A stretch of 20,870 bases of DNA from Anaerolineaceae bacterium (lineage in GTDB: Bacteria > Chloroflexota > Anaerolineae > Anaerolineales > Anaerolineaceae): assembly GCA_011620465.1 (NCBI GenBank), contig WOZC01000131.1:1-20870 (forward strand), given 5' to 3'. How positions within the stretch are numbered: position 1 is the first letter of the stretch; every line of letters starts with the position of its first letter. The notes beneath the pieces are model-generated. The model saw only the letters and a list, made by a program, of their open reading frames with translations, had not been told where the DNA came from and made no database searches. Below, piece after piece: positions 1 through 7,410 of the stretch. Position numbers and translations under genes: made by a program.

Positions 1-75
1 AAGAAATGGAAACGAGCCTTATTGAACCGCACCTCCTCGATTGGATTTTATGTCCAACTTTTGGGGTGCAGTTCA
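1..75. mobile_element. Probable terminal end of an IS3-family (IS150-like) insertion sequence, cut by the window edge
   Basis: Bases 51-75 begin with TG, end with CA, and contain CCAACTTTTGGGGTGCAG. This matches the terminal inverted repeats I remember for IS150-group IS3 elements (CTGCACCCCAAAAGTTGG and its complement). The element would extend leftwards out of the window, so the transposase cannot be confirmed. Short open frames over 1-132 show no recognisable transposase C-terminus. The family call rests on memory of the repeat alone. Confidence 0.42.
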
Positions 76-128
76 GTTTCAATTTTTTTTACGCCTTTTT
101 CACCTGATTCCGTCATTAGTGTTGGTCG

Positions 129-1826
129 TTAAGGCTTGATCTGCTGATAATCAACCGATAGTTCGCTGGAGGTGTTGATCGAAACTTTCAGTTGATTTGA
201 GCCGGATACAACGTTCATCTGCGCTTGCTGCCCATCCGCTGAAACTGAAAGCACTTGCCAGGTTGCCTGGGAAAGCCAGGGGTTTGCCTCCCGAAAATCG
301 GAAAGCTGGCGGAGCAGGCGGGCGGTTTCAGACATGGATGCGGTATCCCAGGGCATCGGCAGGCGGGCTTCGTCGAAACCCGAGGAACCCTGGTCGTGGA
401 TGGAGCCGTGCTGGCTGAGATCGAATTCAGTGCCATAGTAAACGATAGGAGGCTGTGGAAGCAGGTAGAGCAAGCTCAAGGCAGCGTGCAAAGCAGAATG
501 GTTGCCTTCAGCGGTGAATATGAAACGGTTCATATCGTGGTTATCGATAAAAGCAGGGCGGCTGAAAGCAGGGGGAAAGGCATCCTGATAAACCTGGAGG
601 TAACCAGCCAGGCGGGCAGCATCCCAGTTGCGGGTTGCAAAGGTTTCGCGCAGAGCCTGGCAGGTGAGAAAGTCGAGCGTACCATGCATACTGCCGAAAA
701 GCTGGATTTGTACCTCAGCCGCAGCGACCACCTCCCCAAAGGTCCAGCACTCCGGGTTGATCTCAAGGCAGGCGCGCTGGAAGTCCACCCAAAAATCCCG
801 TCCAGGTCCGATGGCATAATCGAGCCGGTAGCCGTCCACCCCCAGCTTAAGCCATTTTTGAGCGGATTCAAGCAGGTGAGCACGGGCCGGAGAACCAAAG
901 TGAAGGTTGAATTCAGGCATGGTCCTGATGTTGTAATAGCTGAGGTAGCGCTTTGGCCATTTTGTCCACGTGAACCAGCCAGACTGGGCATTGATTTGAT
1001 CTGCTAAACCACGTTGGAAGGCTGGGTGTTGGTCTGAACAATGGTTGGCGACAAAATCGAGCATTACCTTCATCCCTTTTTTATGAGCAAGGGTCAACAA
1101 CTCGACCAGGTCTTCCTCGCTTCCGAGACGGGGTTCAATCTGCTTGTAATCACAGATGTCATAGCCGTGATGGGAGGGGCTGCTAAAAATGGGGGTCAGC
1201 CAGACCGTGTTGAACCCGAGCCCATGGATGTGATCGAGCTTCTCAATTACACCCCGCAGTGTGCCTCCAAAAGGCTTGAGCAGGTCATCGGTCTGGAGCC
1301 AATCGCGGTCCGAACCAGGGTTAAAGCGGTCCACAAAGACCTGGTAAACACGGGCAGTTTTGGACCAGATTGGGGCGAGGTTGTGTGGATTCAGCCACTG
1401 GGCAAACTGGGTTGCCTCCTCTTCTGATGTGGCTTGATTGTCGGCGTAGATGCTGGAACCGTCGGACAACGCGGCATAGACATAATAGCGCAAAACGGCG
1501 CTTTCTTTTACCTGCAGCTGAACCTTCCAGGTCTGCAGCCAGCCCCAGGTGAGGGTATCCCACTTCAGGTCAGCTTTTTCAAATTCCAGTTCCTCTCGCG
1601 AAGCCCAATCGTCGAGAGTAAATACCAGATGAAGGGATTGAACTGACAGCTGGCTGTGGCTGCTGGCTTCGATGGTAAGGCAAGCTTTTCCCTCGGAAAA
1701 AACGGTTTGAAGGCGGTCCAAGTGGTGAATCCCCAGCAGGCGCTGGCTTTGATAGCTGGCTCTGCGGAAGCTTATTCCAAGTGTTCCAAAGAGGGTGTCC
1801 GGGTATTTCGGTTTGTTGGCTGGCAT
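129..1826 (-). CDS. GH13 alpha-amylase-family glycosidase (neopullulanase/cyclomaltodextrinase-like)
   Basis: Cytoplasmic alpha-glucan hydrolase or transferase of family GH13, 565 residues, no signal peptide. All four GH13 signatures are visible: DFVANH (region I, about 257-262), GYRLD with the nucleophile at D336, FGE with the acid/base at E365, and FIDNHD with the transition-state Asp at D431. The N-terminal 130 residues look like the beta-sandwich (CBM34/48-type) module that precedes the barrel in neopullulanases and cyclomaltodextrinases. The start is the ATG at 1826, because GGAGG lies 5 bases before it; a GTG 12 bases upstream would put the Shine-Dalgarno inside the gene. It is transcribed away from the DMT gene. 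Family is certain; substrate (maltodextrin, pullulan, cyclodextrin) cannot be read from the sequence. Confidence 0.93.
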   Translation of the reverse strand: MPANKPKYPDTLFGTLGISFRRASYQSQRLLGIHHLDRLQTVFSEGKACLTIEASSHSQLSVQSLHLVFTLDDWASREELEFEKADLKWDTLTWGWLQTWKVQLQVKESAVLRYYVYAALSDGSSIYADNQATSEEEATQFAQWLNPHNLAPIWSKTARVYQVFVDRFNPGSDRDWLQTDDLLKPFGGTLRGVIEKLDHIHGLGFNTVWLTPIFSSPSHHGYDICDYKQIEPRLGSEEDLVELLTLAHKKGMKVMLDFVANHCSDQHPAFQRGLADQINAQSGWFTWTKWPKRYLSYYNIRTMPEFNLHFGSPARAHLLESAQKWLKLGVDGYRLDYAIGPGRDFWVDFQRACLEINPECWTFGEVVAAAEVQIQLFGSMHGTLDFLTCQALRETFATRNWDAARLAGYLQVYQDAFPPAFSRPAFIDNHDMNRFIFTAEGNHSALHAALSLLYLLPQPPIVYYGTEFDLSQHGSIHDQGSSGFDEARLPMPWDTASMSETARLLRQLSDFREANPWLSQATWQVLSVSADGQQAQMNVVSGSNQLKVSINTSSELSVDYQQIKP

Positions 1827-1884
1827 TTGTACCTCCACGGTTAAAGAATTTTACCTGAGAAGAATAAATGTGGCTTTAACATAA

Positions 1885-1890
1885 TATAAT
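1885..1890 (+). promoter_or_regulatory. Consensus -10 hexamer abutting the DMT permease start
   Basis: A perfect TATAAT ends 7 bases before the ATG at 1898, so transcription would begin at or next to the A of the start codon. There is no good -35 at 16-18 bases and no purine-rich Shine-Dalgarno at proper spacing; GGGG directly abuts the ATG. This is the layout of a leaderless transcript. Confidence 0.55.
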
Positions 1891-1897
1891 CCAGGGG

Positions 1898-2818
1898 ATG
1901 AAGAAAACCCAAGGTTGGATTGATAAGGTTTCTGGCGAAGCTTTGCTGTTCCTGACGGCAATCATATGGGGTACTGGTTTTGTCGCCCAGCGCAAAGCAA
2001 TGGAATTTATGCAGCCTTTTGCTTTCATCGCGCTGCGATTTTTTCTTGGCTGCCTGGTATTGCTGCCGGGTTTGATTGCGGGAAGGATCAGGGATAAACA
2101 GGAAGGGAACCCAACCCATGAATCGAAAAAACCCTTTCCAGGGGTTGTTTTGTCTGGTCTGATCAGTGGTTTGTTTTTGTTTGGCGGTACGAGCTTGCAG
2201 CAGCTTGGGATCATGACCACAAGCGCTTCCAAGGCGGGCTTTCTGACCTCGTTGTACCTGGTGTTGGTGCCTGTGATCGGGTTGTTTTTGGGAAAGAAGC
2301 CTAACCGTTGGGTTTGGATAGGGGTGGTGCTGGCATTATTGGGTGTTTATTTTTTGTCAGTGGATATGCAAATGACCATTCAACGGGGAGATATCTTTCT
2401 GATCGTCGGAGCACTGTTTTGGGCGATGCAAATTTTGGCATTGGACCATTACAGCACCAAGACGAACACTCTGAAGCTGGCATTCGGTCAATTTTTGGTG
2501 GCGGCAGTCCTGGGGTTGGGCGTGAGCCTGGTGGTTGAGAGCCGGGCACTGGTACCGATTACAGCAGCCTGGGGTCCTCTTTTATATTCCGGGATAGTGG
2601 CGGTTGGGATCGGCTTCACCTTGCAGGTTTTTGGGCAAAGCAAGGTAGACCCAGCGCTTGCCTCCCTGATTTTGAGTCTTGAAGCAGTTTTTGCTTTGTT
2701 CGGAGGGATGCTTTTCCTGGGAGAAAGATTGAGCGGCAGAGAATGGTGGGGCTGCGGGCTGATGTTGGCGGCTGTGGTTCTTGTCCAGCTGAAAGGTCAA
2801 CAGCGGAAGACGGAATAG
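1898..2818 (+). CDS. DMT-superfamily permease (EamA family)
   Basis: Integral membrane exporter-type permease of the drug/metabolite transporter superfamily, 306 residues. The sequence has the two tandem EamA repeats, roughly residues 10-150 and 160-300, each with about five hydrophobic helices. An early GTGFVAQRKAM segment follows helix 1, and the end of the second repeat has LSLEAVFALFGGMLFLGE, the typical EamA signature around helices 8-9. Length fits the usual 290-310. The substrate is unknown. It has its own start signals and is separated from the next gene by 95 bases that contain the ArsR promoter, so it is probably a monocistronic unit. Confidence 0.9.
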   Translation: MKKTQGWIDKVSGEALLFLTAIIWGTGFVAQRKAMEFMQPFAFIALRFFLGCLVLLPGLIAGRIRDKQEGNPTHESKKPFPGVVLSGLISGLFLFGGTSLQQLGIMTTSASKAGFLTSLYLVLVPVIGLFLGKKPNRWVWIGVVLALLGVYFLSVDMQMTIQRGDIFLIVGALFWAMQILALDHYSTKTNTLKLAFGQFLVAAVLGLGVSLVVESRALVPITAAWGPLLYSGIVAVGIGFTLQVFGQSKVDPALASLILSLEAVFALFGGMLFLGERLSGREWWGCGLMLAAVVLVQLKGQQRKTE

Positions 2819-2860
2819 AACGGAAGCTTATTCCAATCGCGACCACCAAAATTTCCAGTA

Positions 2861-2888
2861 TTGACATAAGACGTTTATCTAATAGAAT
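2861..2888 (+). promoter_or_regulatory. Sigma-70-type promoter of the arsR-like/MFS operon
   Basis: TTGACA at 2861-2866 is a perfect -35. After a 16-base spacer, TAGAAT at 2883-2888 matches the -10 consensus at 5 of 6. The start of transcription would fall near 2895, leaving a leader of about 19 bases with GGAGGT at 2904-2909 before the ATG at 2914. Confidence 0.75.
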
Positions 2889-2895
2889 AGATTAA
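2874..2895 (+). promoter_or_regulatory. Inverted-repeat operator overlapping the -10 element
   Basis: ATCTA (2877-2881) and TAGAT (2888-2892) form a perfect inverted repeat around ATAGAA. Extending outwards to 2874-2895 gives 7 of 8 matching pairs per arm. It covers the -10 hexamer, where an ArsR-family dimer would block RNA polymerase. Binding by the adjacent regulator is inferred from position. Confidence 0.5.
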
Positions 2896-2913
2896 TATCT
2901 GTTGGAGGTAAAC

Positions 2914-3972
2914 ATGCCGTCTATTATTAAAACCAAAATTCATTGGGATATTGGCACAGCGTATGACTTGTTTATCAGCCTGAGGGTCTTGCACGAGCCT
3001 GAGAGGTACGGAGTCAGGGCTTCCTGGGCTGCTGGGGTTCGATCCCGAGTTCCGGTTGAATTCCGCGAAGTTTTGGAGCAAGCGGTTCTCCTCCGCCTTG
3101 TGCCGCTGGCTTTTGTATATTCGACAAGCGAACCCAAAGATGCCGCCCAATTGTTGGCAAAAATGAGAAGTATTCCCGCAGGAGAACTTCTGGAAAAAAT
3201 TACCGTCCTGCCGAATACGCTGGAGGATGTCAGGGAATTTTTCCTGGCGACCACACCAACCAAAAAATGGACCAATGAGGATACTCAATTTTTGATGCAG
3301 CGACTGGGAATCGAAGATTCAAAAGAAACGAAAAAGCTATTCAAGACTTTTTATGATATCTGGTCCAACCGCGAGGAATTTGGTGAAAAACTAGTCCGGG
3401 GATTGCAGGCTTATGTTGACACCTTTTTCGCGGAAGAGGAGCTGCGCATCCTGCCTGTTTTGCAGCAAGAATTGTCCTATGCGCGTATGCGTGCCGGCAG
3501 CCGCCCTCTACCAGCCATGTTGGAAGAAATCACATCCGGTGTTCGATACGGCGATTTTGAGCATCTTTCCGATATCATCCTGGCTCCGATCTTTTGGGGC
3601 TCGCCTTTCATGTTTTCGGAGCATCTGACAGACTCGAAGTTGATCGCTCTTTTTGGCGCACGACCCGGGACCATGTCAATTATTCCCGGAGATGTCGTCC
3701 CGGATGGACTGTTGCGGGGAATGAAAGCCATGGCAGATCCGACCCGATTAAAAATTTTGCGCTACCTCGCCCAGGAACCCCAAACTGCATCAGAGCTTTC
3801 GAAGGTATTGCGCTTACGACCTCCTACAGTAGCGCATCATCTGACCCAGCTTCGCCTTGCTGGCATGGTCCAGGTCTACCTGGATCCCAACGGAGAACGG
3901 AAGTACTCGGCAAGGTATGAAGGTTTTGATGACACACAGGACTTGTTAAATCGTTTTATACGCGGCGAATAG
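2914..3972 (+). CDS. ArsR-family transcriptional regulator with a large N-terminal domain
   Basis: DNA-binding regulator, 352 residues, much longer than the roughly 100-residue classical ArsR/SmtB proteins. A winged helix-turn-helix occupies about residues 265-340: MKAMADPTRLKILRYL, then ASELSKVL, PPTVAHHLTQLRLAGMV, and a wing ending NGERKYSARYE. The first 260 residues form a probable sensing or dimerisation domain, resembling the long ArsR proteins annotated with DUF5937; I see no metal-binding Cys pairs. The start is the ATG at 2914, with GGAGGT four bases before it; the in-frame TTG 12 bases upstream has no such support. It lies two bases upstream of an MFS gene and its promoter carries a palindrome, so it probably controls itself and the transporter. 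Confidence 0.87.
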   Translation: MPSIIKTKIHWDIGTAYDLFISLRVLHEPERYGVRASWAAGVRSRVPVEFREVLEQAVLLRLVPLAFVYSTSEPKDAAQLLAKMRSIPAGELLEKITVLPNTLEDVREFFLATTPTKKWTNEDTQFLMQRLGIEDSKETKKLFKTFYDIWSNREEFGEKLVRGLQAYVDTFFAEEELRILPVLQQELSYARMRAGSRPLPAMLEEITSGVRYGDFEHLSDIILAPIFWGSPFMFSEHLTDSKLIALFGARPGTMSIIPGDVVPDGLLRGMKAMADPTRLKILRYLAQEPQTASELSKVLRLRPPTVAHHLTQLRLAGMVQVYLDPNGERKYSARYEGFDDTQDLLNRFIRGE

Positions 3973-3974
3973 TT

Positions 3975-5258
3975 TTGGCAACAGAACAATTGATTCCAGA
4001 GGAAAATAAGAGCTCAGTTTTGGCTACGTATATCAGCCGAATTCGAGCGTTTAGTCGCAATGCCCGGCTTTATCTTCTGAGTGAAGCCGTATATGGCACA
4101 GCGACGGGCATTTTCCAACTCCTATTCAATTTCTACGCCCTCAGCCTTGGTTACAACGAAGCTGTATTGGGGAACATGGTCGCCGCAAGAAGCATGACCA
4201 GCCTGATCATGGCAATTCCTTGCGGCTTTTTGACCGACCGTATCGGACGGCGCAATTCGATCGTTATCAGTATTGCCGCTTATTCCGCCTCCGTGGCTTT
4301 GATGCTCCTGTTTCCGTCCAGCCTGGTGTTTTTCGCGATGAACATTATCCAGGGGTTGGCTCAGTCGCTGTCAGGTGTGGCAATGGGTCCCTTCCTGATG
4401 GAAAACAGTAAAGACGCTGAGCGCACTTACCTTTTCAGCCTTTCTTCGGGTATGCGCATGACCGCCACGTCTGTTGGGCAGTGGATTGGCGGCTACCTGC
4501 CGACCTTTTTTGCATTGCGACTGGCAATCAGTGCCATGGACACAAAATCGTATTCTTTGTCATTATGGGCTGTGGCGTTGAGCGGCTTTTTGTCTGTACT
4601 GCCGATGTTGTTTGTGGCAAACCGAGTCTCGAAAACGACGGATCGACCAACCTTTGCGCCGTTGAGCTTTATCCGGAAGAATCCGGGCAAAATTGAAAAA
4701 TTGATCCTGCCAACGCTGATCACATCGGTGGGTGCCGGCTTGATCATGCCCTTTATGAACGTCTTTTTCCGTAACGTCCATCACCAGAGTGACACCTCCA
4801 TCGGTGTGATTTTTGCCTGGGGCAGCCTGGCGATGGGCTTGGGGTTGATCATCGCTCCCGCACTGGCAGAACGCTTTGGGAAAATCAAGGTCGTGGTGGT
4901 CAGCCAGGCATTATCTGTGCCCTTCTTAATGATGCTTGGGTTCGCGCCCGGCTTTGGGATCGTACTGGTGGCGTATTATGTGCGCACGATGTTGATGAAC
5001 ATGAGCTCACCGATTTATTCAACATACGTGATGGAACAGGTAGATCCGGAATCGCGCGGTATGCTGGCAAGCCTGACCAGTATGGCATCGAACTTTGGCT
5101 GGGCTTTGAGCCCGACGATCAGCGGCTATCTCCAGATCCGGTATGGTTTTGGTCCGCCCTTCCTTTTGACTATTTTGCTCTATACGATCGCGATTGGGAT
5201 GTACTACGTTTGGTTCTGGCGACCTGATCGAAACAAGCATGCCCAGGTCAGCGTGTGA
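3975..5258 (+). CDS. MFS transporter (probable efflux permease)
   Basis: Major facilitator superfamily permease, 427 residues, with about twelve hydrophobic segments. The MFS motif A after helix 2 is clear (GFLTDRIGRRNS, about residues 83-94), as is a glycine-rich helix 4 region. The first in-frame initiation codon after the regulator stop is TTG at 3975, only 2 bases after the arsR-like TAG. No in-frame ATG or GTG lies between the last upstream stop (3930-3932) and this point, and no strong Shine-Dalgarno is seen, so translational coupling to the regulator is likely. A TTG at 3990 is the alternative. Pairing with an ArsR-type regulator suggests inducible export; the substrate is unknown. Its 3' end overlaps the opposing pseudogene by 11 bases. 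Confidence 0.88.
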   Translation: MATEQLIPEENKSSVLATYISRIRAFSRNARLYLLSEAVYGTATGIFQLLFNFYALSLGYNEAVLGNMVAARSMTSLIMAIPCGFLTDRIGRRNSIVISIAAYSASVALMLLFPSSLVFFAMNIIQGLAQSLSGVAMGPFLMENSKDAERTYLFSLSSGMRMTATSVGQWIGGYLPTFFALRLAISAMDTKSYSLSLWAVALSGFLSVLPMLFVANRVSKTTDRPTFAPLSFIRKNPGKIEKLILPTLITSVGAGLIMPFMNVFFRNVHHQSDTSIGVIFAWGSLAMGLGLIIAPALAERFGKIKVVVVSQALSVPFLMMLGFAPGFGIVLVAYYVRTMLMNMSSPIYSTYVMEQVDPESRGMLASLTSMASNFGWALSPTISGYLQIRYGFGPPFLLTILLYTIAIGMYYVWFWRPDRNKHAQVSV

Positions 5259-5850
5259 TCCAGGTATATTCTTCGGAACTTGGACCGACTAAAACCTGGC
5301 GACCGTCTTTAACAAGCATACCAGCGTAATTACCAGGTCGGGCGATTGCCTCCCAACCATCAAGAATTAAGGGCAGCGCTCCTTCCGCCGGTATCCATTC
5401 ACCATTGTATTTTCGCGCAATATGCAGGTGTGTGCCGGTGGAAACCCCGCCCTCACAAGAGGGGTGACCCACGGGAGCGTCCTGAGCTAACCAGGTACCC
5501 ACCCCCACTCGTCCTGCGGGTGCCAGGTGCATATAGAGCAAAACCCAACCTGTACCTTCATTGCCATCGCCATCCAGATCAAGAGCGACAGCACCACGAT
5601 TGCTGCGAACCACCAAACATGATGGAGTGGAAAGCGATAAAGCCGGCAATCACAGAGACCCGCGAAGGGATCCTGCCACCTGGGTTTGTTGAAAATAAAG
5701 ATAAGCAGCGGTGGCTGCAATATTTTCGCTGGGAAAGTTACATGCCGATAGAAACAGAAGGCTGGCTGCAGACAAAGAAACCAGCAGCCAAGAAAGTCTG
5801 AATTGGTGGGATTTTGGTGAACTACTTTTCAGGGTTGATGCGGAACTCAT
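5248..5850 (-). pseudogene. Decayed M23 (LytM) metallopeptidase lipoprotein
   Basis: The N-terminal part (from ATG 5850, preceded by AGGGG) has basic residues, a hydrophobic stretch and the lipobox LSAC, so it was a secreted lipoprotein. The C-terminal part (5248 to about 5649) carries LLYMHLA, GHPSCEGGVSTGTHLHIARK and YNGEWIPAEG, the second half of an M23 zinc peptidase with its HxH motif. The two parts share one frame but are separated by an in-frame TGA at 5650-5652. The middle of the domain, which would hold the first zinc ligands (H...D), is missing: only about 33 residues lie between the lipobox Cys and the stop, where I recall 150 or more in related Chloroflexota lipoproteins. It starts inside the methyltransferase 3' end. 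I read it as a remnant; a translated short C-terminal peptide from TTG 5649 would lack the active site. Confidence 0.7.
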
Positions 5851-6727
5851 AGATCCCCTGATCATACTGCCATTCATGACCACAACCAGGGCATATCTGG
5901 GTCATTTTCAGCTCGGGTAAGGCGTGGGAGCAAATGGGACAGGAAAAAAAGCTGCCGTCCACCGGCTTTTCGGTTGCACCAACGGCTCGATTGAGCGTGA
6001 ACATGCTGGGAGTGTAGCCGTTGACCAGTTTCTGGTCCTGCAAACGCGCGTCCCATTTGACCAGGCGTTCATGCGCGATATGGTTTTTGAACCAATCGGA
6101 ACGGAAGAAAGACAAACCCAGGCTTCTCTCATTCTCAAAACCGCTCTGCCTGAGGGTTTCAAGGATAGTTTTGGGATGAAAGTTGTAATTTAGTTGAACG
6201 AATTCAACCTGCTCTGGAGAAAAAGGATTCCAGGCTTGCCTTCTGATCAGCCAGCGAAAAATCGATTTAAGGTTGCGCTTGTTGGCAAACTCAAGCAGAA
6301 AAAGACTGTCCTCTGTCATGACGCGGCGAACTGATTGTAAAGTTTGAGAAGCGTCAGCCATGTGATGCAGCGTGCGGATCATGGTGGCACCGTCGAAAAG
6401 CCCGCTCACAAAGGGGAGTTTGTAAATATCCGCGGCAACATAGAGGTAGTTGTCGCTATCCCCAAGGCGCTCCCGGGCTTGCTGAAGCTGCGTGCGGGAA
6501 TAGTCCAACAGGACGATTCGCTCCCAACCTTTGTAGCGCTGGGTTAGCCTGCCAGCCCCTGCCCCTAATTCGAGCATGAGATGACCACCCTGTGTGAACA
6601 GCCTGTCTATTGCCACGGTTTCGACCGCGTCTTCATAGCGGCGGTTAGCGCCATCCCAAAATCGGGATTGGTAATCTGAGCCCTCATAGGAGCAGACTGG
6701 TGGCGTGGTGTCTGGTTTGGTGGTCAT
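5822..6727 (-). CDS. SAM-dependent methyltransferase with C-terminal zinc ribbon
   Basis: Class I methyltransferase, 301 residues. Motif I is LMLELGAGAGRLTQRY (about 50-65), followed by the acidic residue in LLDYS (73-77), AADIYKLPF (98-106) and the post-core RTLHHMADA, all typical of Methyltransf_11/25 domains. After residue 255 comes a separate treble: CPIC (263-266) and CPGC (279-282), a zinc ribbon probably used for substrate or protein contact. The substrate is unknown. The ATG at 6727 has no obvious Shine-Dalgarno. It lies 12 bases downstream of the SRP RNA 3' end on the same strand with no terminator visible between, so its mRNA may come from the SRP RNA promoter or an upstream operon transcript. 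Confidence 0.85.
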   Translation of the reverse strand: MTTKPDTTPPVCSYEGSDYQSRFWDGANRRYEDAVETVAIDRLFTQGGHLMLELGAGAGRLTQRYKGWERIVLLDYSRTQLQQARERLGDSDNYLYVAADIYKLPFVSGLFDGATMIRTLHHMADASQTLQSVRRVMTEDSLFLLEFANKRNLKSIFRWLIRRQAWNPFSPEQVEFVQLNYNFHPKTILETLRQSGFENERSLGLSFFRSDWFKNHIAHERLVKWDARLQDQKLVNGYTPSMFTLNRAVGATEKPVDGSFFSCPICSHALPELKMTQICPGCGHEWQYDQGIYEFRINPEK

Positions 6728-6739
6728 AGTAAATCAATA

Positions 6740-6846
6740 CATTCGGGCAGGTTTACCGGTAACACCCGAAGAAACCTCCTTACCGCTGCTTCCTCTCGGA
6801 CCTGACGGGGTTCGTAGGGCTCCGCCGCACCGGTCCCGCCCGAATG
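6740..6846 (-). ncRNA. ffs: Signal recognition particle RNA (4.5S type)
   Basis: Small bacterial SRP RNA, about 107 nt, partner of Ffh in co-translational membrane targeting. On the minus strand the conserved domain IV is unmistakable: GTCAGGTCC, a GAGA tetraloop, then GGAAGCAGC, forming the Ffh-binding symmetric and asymmetric loops. The ends pair perfectly over nine bases: CATTCGGGC (6846-6838) with GCCCGAATG (6748-6740). Inner segments containing ACCGGT also pair. There is no Alu domain, so this is the short form. Boundaries follow the terminal helix and may be off by a few bases. Confidence 0.93.
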
Positions 6847-6854
6847 CGGAATTA

Positions 6855-6883
6855 AGGATAATGGATAGGGGGCAGGATGTCAA
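6855..6883 (-). promoter_or_regulatory. Promoter of the SRP RNA
   Basis: On the minus strand a perfect TTGACA (6883-6878) is followed after exactly 17 bases by TATCCT (6860-6855), 4 of 6 to the -10 consensus. Initiation 7-9 bases later falls at about 6848-6846, where the closing helix of the RNA begins. The -35 starts six bases after the stop codon of the nuclease gene. Confidence 0.75.
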
Positions 6884-6888
6884 ATGGT

Positions 6889-7410
6889 TTAATTCAAGCG
6901 CTGGTCGCAAATTTGAGAATAACCGCATCCACGACAGCGGGCTGGCTGTTGGTGGGAACGTTGTGCGAATCGTGCTCTCTCCACCGAACGCAACTCCTTG
7001 AGTAGAATAAGGAGTTTTGATTCCAATTGGTTTGTGTACGAGATTGTGAAGGATTTGTTTTGATAACGAATGATGCCATAAGGAGGGCGCTGACCATAAT
7101 GCCGGTTCACCAGGTGGCAATAGGCAGCCAGCTGCATGATGTGTGAATCCCATGGGTAAGCAGGCGCGTTTCCACTTTTTAGCTCAACAGGAACCACCTG
7201 TCCGTTTTCGTCTTTCATAACGTAATCTGGCTTGCCGACCAATTCCAGGTCGGGGTCATACAGGGGTTTGGGCAAAACCTGGAGGTAGTTGCTGTCGGCA
7301 TAGAGCAAGTCACCTGAAGGAAGCCCGGTGCTTTTTCGCTGACGACGGCTGATAAGCCAGAGCAGCAGACCAAGAACCAGCAGCAGGATCGCCCAATGAA
7401 AGGGTCTCAT
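6889..7410 (-). CDS. Cas4/Dna2-like PD-(D/E)XK nuclease, C-terminal (catalytic) part, membrane anchored
   Basis: 173 residues from the ATG at 7410. One transmembrane helix (about 5-20) is followed by SRRQRK, then a RecB/Cas4-type nuclease core: GKPDYV (D62), VPVELKSG (E76, K78) and QLAAY (Q93, Y97), matching motifs II, III and QxxxY. The tail has three cysteines (C159, C162, C168) in the Cas4 arrangement CxGC-x5-C. The fourth cluster cysteine is absent here but present in the upstream gene (C15). The ATG overlaps the upstream TGA as ATGA, with GGAG nine bases before, so translation is coupled. An upstream start at 7470 would overlap the partner by 64 bases and lacks support. Fe-S binding and DNA cleavage are inferred from the family. 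Confidence 0.82.
   Translation of the reverse strand: MRPFHWAILLLVLGLLLWLISRRQRKSTGLPSGDLLYADSNYLQVLPKPLYDPDLELVGKPDYVMKDENGQVVPVELKSGNAPAYPWDSHIMQLAAYCHLVNRHYGQRPPYGIIRYQNKSFTISYTNQLESKLLILLKELRSVERARFAQRSHQQPARCRGCGYSQICDQRLN

Noticed and set aside
255..1007. 250-codon open frame on the plus strand opposite the GH13 gene
   Set aside because: Antisense shadow of a gene with all catalytic motifs; no recognisable domain or start signals.
5650..5652. Selenocysteine recoding of the in-frame TGA in the M23 gene
   Set aside because: No SECIS-like hairpin noted, no Cys expected there in the family, and the surrounding domain is deleted.
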